Below, piece after piece: positions 19,850-26,987 of a DNA stretch of 26,987 nt; the first letter of the stretch is position 1; each line of letters opens with the position of its first letter. The DNA is from Chara braunii (Eukaryota; Streptophyta; Charophyceae; Charales; Characeae). A model generated the notes under the pieces. The model was not told where the DNA came from and ran no database searches. It was given only the letters and a program-made list of their open reading frames with translations. Both the position numbers and the translations under genes were made by a program. The DNA is taken from assembly GCA_003427395.1 (NCBI GenBank), contig BFEA01000280.1:938088-965074 (forward strand), written 5' to 3'.

Positions 19850-20082
19850 CATGATATGAGACGATTCAGAATGGTCTGGTCTGTCCGTGAAAAATTCCAC
19901 ACAGCAGCATGATATGAGACGATTCAGTACTTGGCCCAGCTATCATCCGCAGAAAAAAAATAGAGTAGAAACGTTTCTAGTTGGATGAATTTGGTCGCTC
20001 CTGTAGTGGCCCGTACGTACGTTTCCTAAAATCGTGGCGAGTTAACGGGCAGGACTTTAGGAACTACTGGTGGGTGGTTTAA
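19850..20082. mobile_element. Second TTAAACCACCAG MITE with replaced left end
   Basis: 19926-20082 matches the 158-bp element at 4331-4488 but starts at AGTACTTGGCC; the TTAAACCACC terminus is absent. Immediately before it, CATGATATGAGACGATTCAG lies at 19908-19927, a direct repeat of 19850-19869. The right end CTGGTGGGTGGTTTAA is preserved with a small insertion. Confidence 0.7.
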
Positions 20083-20111
20083 GCGTGCCCCCCCCCCCTC
20101 CCCCACCCCCC

Positions 20112-20166
20112 ACCGCTGGCTGCTCGCCGCCATAGCCATGGCGGCGAGCGGCGAGCAGCCAGCGGT
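20112..20166. repeat. GC-rich hairpin (19-bp perfect arms)
   Basis: ACCGCTGGCTGCTCGCCGC at 20112-20130 pairs exactly with 20148-20166. The loop holds an alternative pairing, GCTCGCCGCCAT with ATGGCGGCGAGC, so two foldings compete. A C-rich tract precedes it. Confidence 0.8.
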
Positions 20167-20236
20167 GTGATGATCCATAGGTAGCAGCACTGGCTATGGC
20201 CGCCATAGCCAGTGCTGCTACCTATGGATCATCACA
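20166..20236. repeat. Near-perfect 35-bp palindrome with 1-base spacer
   Basis: 20166-20200 (TGTGATGATCCATAGGTAGC...) and 20202-20236 are exact complements around a single C. As RNA it would be a fully paired 35-bp stem. It shares CGCCATAGCC with the adjoining hairpin. A foldback transposon or small-RNA precursor are both possible. Confidence 0.85.
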
Positions 20237-20270
20237 GTCATCAGCGTCGTTCTTACCCGCGTGCAGAGAT

Positions 20271-20430
20271 ACAAAGGTATATATTCTTCTTCTTCTTTTT
20301 TTTTTTTTTTTAATTTGGACCATTTCTCGATTTATGCGTGTCATCCTTGCGCAGGGGCCATGCTAATCTTCCTTCTCTGTATCGTTCCAATTTTAACGGA
20401 TGTCCCGAAGGACACAAAGGTATATATTCT
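20271..20430 (-). pseudogene. U6 snRNA retropseudogene with target duplication and poly(A) tail
   Basis: The minus strand 20413-20313 is nearly full-length plant U6 (GTCCTTCGGGACATCCG, ACAGAGA, GCATGGCCCCTGCGCAAGGA, GAAATGGTCCAAAT). It has a 4-base insertion after ACAGAGA (AGAGAAGGAAGATT instead of AGAGAAGATT). A tail of A residues follows the 3' end in minus sense (20296-20311). The 17-bp sequence ACAAAGGTATATATTCT flanks both sides (20271-20287 and 20414-20430). Tail plus target duplication is the signature of LINE-type retrotransposition of an snRNA. Confidence 0.93.
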
Positions 20431-20605
20431 ATAAAGAAACAAGATGAGAAACTCCGATGCGACGACGTGGAAACAATGATCGAAATGAACACCCATGTAC
20501 CAACCACTATATTTTAGACTACTCCCCTCATTTTGCCGCTTAATCCCTCAACTGCGCTGAACACGCACAGCTACTGGCTGAGCTAAGAAGCCACAACCAT
20601 CATTC

Positions 20606-20672
20606 ATCATCATCATCATCATCATCCTTATCATCATCCTTATCATCATCATCATCATCATTATCATAATCC
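20606..20672. repeat. (CAT)n trinucleotide repeat
   Basis: A run of TCA/CAT units with occasional CTT interruptions. The stretch 20673-21110 beyond it contains further scattered CATCATC motifs (20970-21060) and no exon I can support. Confidence 0.9.
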
Positions 20673-21111
20673 AATTCAGCATATCATCACGGTCCTTCAC
20701 TGATAAAGCACAGCTCATACCCCCCCGACCAGCTCATACCCACGGGTCTGACACCTCACCTCACATTCTGGAGGCGCGATACGAAACCGAGGCGCGGCGT
20801 CCGATCGAATTTATCATCAACGGCGGGGCCAGCGTTTGACGTTACCGCCTCTCATTTTTTTTTCTTGTGGCGACGACAGGTGTCGGACTGCAAGTTCGGA
20901 TCGGATGATGAGAGTAATTCATCGTTTACTTGTGGTTTAATTACCCTCATTAACGGAACGATGAATCGTGGACATCATCGTCATCATCCTCATCCTCATC
21001 GAGTCGCACCAATCTTCATCGCCATCGTCAACTCATCATCAACACCATCATCACCACTACCAAGTTGCTCCTCTCCCCATCTCGTCAGTCCTTGAACTAC
21101 ACTCCACAACC

Positions 21112-21240
21112 ATCATTCATCATCATCATCATGAGCATCATCATCATGAGCATCATCATCATAAGCATCATCATCATCATCATGAAATGCGCACTCACCA
21201 TCGTCATCATCATCACCATACTTATCATCGCCATCACAAC
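21112..21240. repeat. (CAT)n-rich block
   Basis: CATCATCATCATGAGCATCA-type units repeat in three sub-runs. They give poly-His or poly-Ile/Met translations depending on frame, which reflects the repeat and not a protein. A G-rich tract (21451-21486) with quadruplex-like spacing follows. Confidence 0.9.
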
Positions 21241-21663
21241 GCTAATCATGATCAGCACGCATCGGGCCCCATCAATAGCCGGATCCTTGCTCATAATCAG
21301 CAGCAGCAGGCATCTCTCTATCTTTTCCTCTTCATCTCTCTGTCCGTTGATCGTTGATCGCCCACCAGTCAAATCGACGGCAGCACAAATTTTTGGGGAG
21401 CCTTCGGATTTTTACAGCAAACAAATAAATGAATTAGAATAGACCGATTGGGCGGGGGGGGTGTTGGGTGGGTGGGGGCGGGGGCGAAGAAGGGAGGGAT
21501 CTGAAGAAGAAGACCCCGTCTAGAAAGAAGACGAAATCAACCAACAGAAAATATTAAAAAAAAAAACACACAGAAAAGAAATGATTAAGACGCTCGCTCC
21601 GCACGATCGAGATTGTTCATATACCTTTTACCTGCACAACATCCATGTCCGTAGTTTTTAGGG

Positions 21664-22217
21664 GAAATTGCATCTGTACGCCCCCCCACTTAAAGATGGG
21701 CATACCGGCTATATGCCCAGTCCCAGTGCCAACTTGCGTCTATACCCAGAAAACGGCTGGTGGAAATTGTTTGCATGCCCAAGACCGAGGTGGCCCCCCA
21801 GGTTGGTACCGCAAAATTGCGTTTATAACTACAGGTATGGACAATTTATGGACATACCCCGGTAAAATTAATTATGGGCATACCCGGGGGACCTGAGGAG
21901 GAGAGGGCAAATTGTTACTATACCCTGCTACCCCGATGGCAAAAATTATGCTCATACCCAGCCAGCCGTTGGGGCGACAACGGCCTACTTGGTGGTGGGC
22001 ACGAGCATAAAATTTCGTCGGGCTCTGATTCCAGGGTATCACCTACAAAAAAAAAAAAGAAAAAAAAAAAAGGTTATCACCTACAAAAATATTCGCACAG
22101 GGGAAAAGCTGGGTACTACGCGAAAGTTGAACGCCCTCGGGGGTATAGATGCAAGTTGGTGCTGGGCTGGGTACATCGGATATTCCCATCTTTAAATGGG
22201 GTACACATGCAATTTTC
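21664..22217. mobile_element. ~555-bp foldback element
   Basis: The left arm, about 21664-21747 (GAAATTGCATCTGTAC...AAAGATGGGCATACC...CCAACTTGCGTCTATACCC), is an imperfect inverted copy of the right arm, 22139-22217 (GGGTATAGATGCAAGTTGG...CCCATCTTTAAATGGGGTAC). Between them the interior repeats variants of GGGCATACCC / ATACCC every few dozen bases, and an A-run lies at 22047-22070. No protein is encoded. Confidence 0.7.
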
Positions 22218-22489
22218 ACATTTTTTGTCATGCACATGGACATGCGTGATATCCAGATTCATTTATGATAACATGACACGTGCATGTATGTCCAGACAAG
22301 GCAAAACAACCGTCCATCTTCCTAGGATCAGCGTACCTCTCCCATAAGATTATATGATAAATGCACTTTTTTTTTCTTTTTTTTTTTTAATCGTGTGTTC
22401 CGATCCTGGTATATATCGTGTGCACTTTTTTTTTTTTTTTAATCGTGTGCACGTTCATTCATCATGTGTCCATATTACTCATAAAATAT

Positions 22490-22637
22490 TATCCTCTTTT
22501 TCTTCATATATACATCCTGTACATGGACACGGTCCATATCCAAATGCATTTATAATGCACACGTATCCTCTTTTTCTTCATATATACATCCTGTACATGG
22601 ACACAGTCCATATCCAAATGCACTTACACTGCACATG
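22490..22637. repeat. 74-bp direct repeat, two copies
   Basis: TATCCTCTTTTTCTTCATAT through GTCCATATCCAAATGCA begins at 22490 and again at 22564, nearly identical. The flanking sequence, 22638-23082, is rich in GTACATG/CATGTAC words. I find no gene in it. Confidence 0.85.
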
Positions 22638-23082
22638 CAGTCCGAAGATTCCTAATTCATTTATGACGTACATGTACACAGTCCATGAGCATATCCATAC
22701 AGCATGTACAGTCACACGTACACCAAAATATGTGCGCATGTACAGAAGATCCTTCCACATAGGCTTTTGAGATACACACATACATCTGTGCTAATAAAGA
22801 TGGACGGACGCACTAAATTTTTATTTTATTTTTCGTATACACATCAAATTCTTCCATACACAATGAATCGGTGACATAGGGCTTCGCTCCACTACTCACC
22901 AAATATGCAAAATGAGAATGAATCTTCAGCTTAAACATGGAAAGATACACCGCCATCATTTTTGTATTTTGTGCACGTGGTGATTATTAGAGGAGCGAGG
23001 CCCACAATCCATCAAGATATGCCCAAAAACATGTGCACAAAATTGACAAACTACTCCTAAGAAAAGGGAATATATACATATA

Positions 23083-23475
23083 CAGTACCCGGGAAAACCG
23101 TCGGCAGAGAGAGAGCGGAGGGAGAAGAGGACAACAAACGAGGGTCTGTGACAAAAAACTGTTTCATCGGAGTTTCACCGACTTACTCATCAGGAGCCTG
23201 AACCCTATTTGTGACGATATATATCGTCATATATATATATCGTCAAGCAGAGCTGCCCTGTAAACCGTAGGCAGAGAGGGAGAAGAGGACAACAAACGAG
23301 GGTCTGTGACAAAAAACTGTTTCATCGGAGTTTCACCGACTTACTCATCAGGAGCCTGAACCCTATTTGTGACGATATATATCGTCATATATATATATCG
23401 TCAAGCAGAGCTGCCCTGTAAACCGTAGGCAGAGAGGGAGAAGAGGACAACAAACGAGCGGCTGTGACAATATAT
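23083..23475. repeat. 158-bp satellite array
   Basis: About three units of a repeat containing GTAAACCGTAGGCAGAGAGG, GAAGAGGACAACAAACGAG, TTTCATCGGAGTTTCACCGA and GACGATATATATCGTC. The last motif is self-complementary and recurs at 23213 and 23371, fixing the period at 158 bp. A shorter relative lies at 6005-6215. Confidence 0.9.
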
Positions 23476-23635
23476 ATATATACAATTTATAAATATATTG
23501 TCACATTGTGAATCAGAGCGCAAAAAAGGGGAAAGAAAAAAGGAAAAAAGGGGGAGGGGGAAGAGGTAAGGAAAGCTCCACCTGTTCATAACCTCTTACG
23601 TATATATATATCGTCACACTGGTCAACACCTGCGC

Positions 23636-24705
23636 AAATAAACATTCACAAGAAAGTACTTACCGGTCGTCTTTCGCTGCACAGAACGCTCCCTGATTAG
23701 CAATGTACACAAGCTATATTTCCGGCCACATGCAGTCAAAATCAGGATGCCTTGTGTTCGGGGAAAGACGATAGTCTGAACTTCTGAAGTGTGCTGGCGT
23801 GTTACCATAATTCTATTTCCCCGGACGTTGCACCGTGATTATGAATGTACACAAGCTATCTTTTCGGTCCGTTACAGTCAAAATGAGGGTGCTTTATCAT
23901 TTTCGGTGGAATATGACGATAGTCTGAAGCGTGCAAGCTCACAAGTCTCTCTCTTAGTGCCTTTGATTTTATAGAGACTTGCACGGTACAACAATTGATA
24001 TCTTACCACCACAATTGTGTTCCCCCGAGCGTTACCCCGTGATTACAAATGTACACAAGATGAATAGTGCAAAAAGGAATGGTTCTTCCTTAAAATGTCA
24101 GCATGGAAGTGGAAGTAAACAGGCAAAGCCTCCTTACATGTTTCGGCTGTGTTGCCAGCACAGCCATCATTATGTGGGGAGGCCGGCCGGCTGGCACCTC
24201 TTTCTTTACGTTGATAATGAATGGAACCTGTTTCTATTTTTTTTTCTTTTTTTGTTTTTTTAATTAAAGAAGGGAGAGGGTGCTTGCAAGGTACCACAAT
24301 TTATATCTTACCATAATTGTGTTCCCCCGGAGCGTTGCACGTGATTACGAATGTACACATGCTATCTTTTCGGTCGGATACAGTCAAAATGAGGTGCGCA
24401 TTCTGTACGGTGGTACAGGATCGTCTCAAGTGTGCACGCACCTTACCATACATATGTTCCCCCGAGCACAACGCACGCTTTGGTGTGGAGGTACATAAGC
24501 TCTCTTTGCACGCTTTGGCATGAATGCACACAAGCTATCTTTGCGGTCGCATACAGTCAAAATACCGATGCATTGTGTTCTGCGGAAGAAATAATAGTCT
24601 GACTCACGCACGGATCTTACCATACGTATGTTCCCGCGAGCACAACGCACGCTTTGGCATGAATGTACACAAGCTATCTTTGCGGTCGCATACAGTCAAT
24701 GCCAA
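23636..24705. repeat. Cluster of diverged ~110-bp palindromic repeats
   Basis: ATGTACACAAGCTATCTTTT(C/G)CGGTC...TACAGTCAAAAT recurs about seven times, near 23704, 23846, 24050 (truncated), 24352, 24490 (partial), 24534 and 24662. Better copies open with TTCCC(C/G)CGAGC-CAACGCACG and close with TGTGTTC(G/T)GCGGAA, making an imperfect palindrome of the same build as the MITEs just downstream. A truncated copy is followed by a T-rich run at 24236-24262. Confidence 0.7.
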
Positions 24706-24770
24706 AATGCCCCTCGTCAACGCTGGTGGGGCCCGAGCGTCACCTCCGTCGGAGCCTGGCTCAGGCGCTA

Positions 24771-24879
24771 CCCCGTCTTCACCCCAATATAACGCCCGGT
24801 TTATTATAGCTGTATTTGGGGCGTTTTTCAGTCCAGATGCAGCGATAATGACCGGGCGTTCTATTCCAGTGAAGACGGG
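24771..24879. mobile_element. Palindromic MITE, copy 3
   Basis: CCCCGTCTTCACCCCAATAT at the left pairs with CTATTCCAGTGAAGACGGG at the right, bounded by TA on both sides. The core GCTGTATTTGGGGCG...CAGTCCAGATGCAGCGATAATG matches the other copies. Confidence 0.7.
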
Positions 24880-25025
24880 TAGCTTCTTTTCTTAATTGGC
24901 AGCAATCCATTAACTTATGTCTTCGACTTTGTGACTATATACCGTAACTGCACACCAAACGTAACTCTGTCATTCGGGACATCATGGCCGTTGGTACACT
25001 CATCAACTGCTGAAATACAGACCTA

Positions 25026-25414
25026 CCTTCTTCCCCCGAATACAACGTACGGTCGTTATAGCTGTATTTGGGGCATCTTTCAGTTTAACTACAGCTATAA
25101 TGACCGTACGTCTAGGCTACCAGCCGGGCCGCCCGGGTCACACTGTTTTCCCGGACGGGCCGGCCGTGCAAGGACCAGGGAAGGTCCTAGCAAAACAAAA
25201 AAATCCGAAAAAAAAACTATGTTATGCAGAAAAAAAAACTGAACAACTTTTGCCTCAGGGTCACATCGAAATTCTTTACCAAATTGAAAGTATAAAATAA
25301 AGTTCAAATTTTTAATTTTTTTGCTGCCTTTTTTTTTTTTTTTGGGCCCGGCCGAGAAAGTGGCCCCGGGCCACTCTGGTAGCCTAGCCGTACGTTGTAT
25401 TCGGGGGAAGAAGG
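25026..25414. mobile_element. Palindromic MITE, copy 4, split by a nested insertion
   Basis: The left end CCTTCTTCCCCCGAATACAA and right end TTGTATTCGGGGGAAGAAGG are exact complements, flanked by TA (25024-25025 and 25415-25416). Removing the insertion at 25112-25387 plus one copy of its 8-bp target duplication leaves a ~105-bp palindrome like its relatives. Confidence 0.85.
25104..25395. mobile_element. Intact CTAGGCTACCAG-ended element with 8-bp target duplication
   Basis: The element at 25112-25387 (276 bp) starts CTAGGCTACCAG and ends CTGGTAGCCTAG, perfect 12-bp inverted termini. CCGTACGT flanks both sides (25104-25111 and 25388-25395). Both subterminal regions are GC-rich (CCGGGCC blocks) and the middle is A/T-rich with CAACTTTTGCCTCAGGGTCA. 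An 8-bp duplication is typical of the hAT superfamily, so I infer a hAT-like MITE. It is the reference copy for fragments at 6835, 17535, 17845 and 18051. Confidence 0.88.
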
Positions 25415-25467
25415 TAAGTTCGAATCCAGAGGCAGTCAGATTAACAAAATGAACTACTCCCGAATTA

Positions 25468-25579
25468 CCTGCCTTCGTCCCTCGAATACAACGTACGGTC
25501 AATACATCTGTATAAAGACTGAAAGATGCCCCAAATACAGCTATAATTACCGTAGTACGTTGTATTCGGGGAAAGAAGG
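25468..25579. mobile_element. Palindromic MITE, copy 5
   Basis: CCTGCCTTCGTCCCTCGAATACAACGTACGG at the left is mirrored by ACGTTGTATTCGGGGAAAGAAGG at the right, with TA flanks. The core ACTGAAAGATGCCCCAAATACAGC matches copy 1. Confidence 0.75.
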
Positions 25580-25854
25580 TAGGGCCGGTCAATTCAATGA
25601 TGACATGACATCTCAAGGCCGTGTCGCTTTTTACAAAAACTGGAACGATACGGACAGAGGAGGGTAGTAGTCTGAGGTGAAATTGAGAGAAGAATATACT
25701 AATATACCTTACTTTTTATATAAAAAAAAAAAATACAATTCGTCTTTCGAGAATAAAAAACACAATAGCATAGCATGGCCACTTCCCTCCCTTTAGGAAA
25801 TCACCGCTAAAAAGTTTATGCCCCTGCTCAACTGCTGTATGGTATTCCTCACAC

Positions 25855-25967
25855 CACTATTCACCCGAATAGTGCGCACGGTCATTATCGCTGCATGTAT
25901 GTAGACTGAAAGTGGCGCAAAATACAACTGTAATGACCGTATGTCTTCTATTCGGGAGAAGACCGTC
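25855..25967. mobile_element. Palindromic MITE, copy 6
   Basis: TATTCACCCGAATAGTGCGC on the left and CTTCTATTCGGGAGAAGACC on the right, with core GGTCATTATCGCTGCATGTATG and ACTGAAAGTGGCGCAAAATAC. It is more diverged than copies 3-5 and the exact ends are uncertain. Confidence 0.6.
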
Positions 25968-26152
25968 GTCCGTCGTCCGGCACGTATCTTCCGATCCTTC
26001 CTCTGATGAGCTCGACGGTACAACGAATTTTTTCATTTTATTTTATTTTTTGTTTTTTTTGGGGGGGGAGGAGGGGGGGAACAACGAAAATACAACGGCG
26101 CATCGGTCTTTTTCTGTTCCCTATTTTTTGTTTTCTTCTATTGAAAGATGCT

Positions 26153-26325
26153 CCGGGGCGAGGTCCCACTAGCTAAGAGGATTGAATTGAACACATGAAT
26201 CTGGACTTGTTTGTGGAAAGGTGCAGAATGTCGAGATTGAACTGCTTTTCCGCATCTCTGATTAAAACACGTCCAGATTCAGGATATTTATCCAACCCTC
26301 TTTGCTAGTGGGACCTCACCCCCGG
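26153..26325. mobile_element. ~173-bp foldback element
   Basis: CCGGGGCGAGGTCCCACTAG at the left and CTAGTGGGACCTCACCCCCGG at the right are near-perfect complements extending over about 33 bp (AGAGGATTG / CAACCCTCT). A second inverted pair, TGAATCTGGAC / GTCCAGATTCA, lies inside. TCTATTG occurs right after the right end and 10 bases before the left end, a possible but imperfectly placed target duplication. Confidence 0.6.
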
Positions 26326-26563
26326 TCTATTGGTGCGGAAAATTACCTGTTGGAATGGAATTTCTTTTTTTTTTAACAATACTGTCCGTTATTAAAAAGT
26401 CCCCGTGCAAAGGGGCAAACATGCAGTAACCTCCCTCCACCGAGGGAGGTAGCCTCCCTTCATCGAAAAGAGGTAGAAAGCTACGCTTGCAGGGGTCCCT
26501 TGTATATCCTAAGGAGTAGTGGTAGGTCGTGCAAGGAAAAAGATATGTTCCATGACATGGCAG

Positions 26564-26731
26564 AACGCCAATTAAAATATGTGACAGAACGCCAATTAAA
26601 ATATGTGATGGACAACAGCCTGTCCTGTCTTCTGTAATGCCTCCGGCGGTGGTTACCCCCCCACAGTTCCCCCCCCACAGTTCTCCCCCCCCCCCCCCCC
26701 GCCTGACAACGCCAATTAAAATATGTGAGGT
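26564..26731. repeat. AACGCCAATTAAAATATGTGA short repeat, three copies
   Basis: AACGCCAATTAAAATATGTG occurs twice in direct tandem (about 26565 and 26589) and once more near 26709 after a C-homopolymer tract. Bases 26732-26987 contain TA-runs and an A-run and show no gene I can support. Confidence 0.8.
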
Positions 26732-26987
26732 GAGAGAAAATATATATATATATATATTATTTTATTTTTTGAGAAAATATATATAGCTGTCCCCCGATGA
26801 GGAGACGACAGCTTAAAAAAAAAAAAAAAGAAAAGGCCCCGTGAGAACGCATGTTGTGGAAGCCTTGGTGGCAGAATGAGCGCCAGTGGCAGTGGAAACC
26901 ATTCTGTGTCACCCACCGCCCAGTACCGGGCCAGCCATCGCTGTCCCTCCTCTACCCCACACAACAGCCCCCACCACAGCCCAGCAC

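Noticed and set aside
20555-20600. tRNA-like GGCTTCTTAGCTCAGCCAGT on the minus strand
   Set aside because: Box A similarity alone, no box B and no acceptor stem.
20968-21357. His-rich or Ile/Met-rich open frames
   Set aside because: They are readings of a (CAT)n repeat in different frames, with no start context or splice signals.
21874-22347. 157-codon plus-strand open frame
   Set aside because: It runs through the foldback element and an A-run giving poly-Lys; composition is that of the repeat.
1-26987. CRISPR array, prokaryotic operon or virus-derived genes
   Set aside because: Tandem repeats lack regular unique spacers, and no polymerase, capsid, integrase or reverse transcriptase motif is visible in any frame.

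Overview
This is a nuclear window from a repeat-rich eukaryote of the green lineage. Three degenerate U6 snRNA copies have the plant/green-algal form: the 5' stem GTCCTTCGGGAC and the 3' end ATCGAGAAATGGTCCAAAT. GT-AG introns with TTTGCAG-type acceptors, long microsatellites and many short palindromic transposons fit a large streptophyte genome. A charophyte alga such as Chara is possible, but that is only an inference. No bacterial, viral or organellar gene set is visible.

The main gene lies on the minus strand and fills the centre. I can follow an exon at 17218-16953, a 333-bp intron loaded with microsatellites (16952-16620), a single 7.6-kb exon (16619-9022), a candidate 25-nt microexon (5782-5758) and a terminal exon (5565-4742, TGA stop). 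All phases fit (1/1, 0/0, 1/1), giving at least about 2,900 residues; the 5' end lies outside what I can recognise. The protein belongs to no family I know. It is Ser/Asp/Glu-rich and probably disordered, with basic nuclear-localisation clusters, SUMO-interaction-like motifs beside acidic runs, many S-Q dipeptides and internal repeats. A nuclear, SUMO- or checkpoint-linked scaffold is a reasonable but unproven guess. A separate orphan exon lies at 3113-2889 (minus).

Left flank (1-4740): a GA microsatellite, a G-rich degenerate repeat, a ~104-bp tandem array broken by two untrimmed Nextera mate-pair junction adapters (2184-2221 and 2354-2391), the orphan exon, a 28S rRNA fragment that starts at the R2/I-PpoI target site, and several inverted-repeat elements. 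Adjacency across 2184-2391 should not be trusted.

The putative long intron (5783-9021) carries a tandem duplication, two satellite-like units, two U6 pseudogene pieces and a fragment of a CTAGGCTACCAG-ended transposon.

Right flank (17219-26987): no gene I can support. It holds the CTAGGCTACCAG transposon family, a burst of ~105-bp palindromic elements (one carrying a nested insertion with a perfect 8-bp target duplication), a U6 retropseudogene with a 17-bp target duplication, two adjacent near-perfect hairpins, a ~555-bp foldback element, a 158-bp satellite shared with the 6-kb region, and trinucleotide and tetranucleotide microsatellites.
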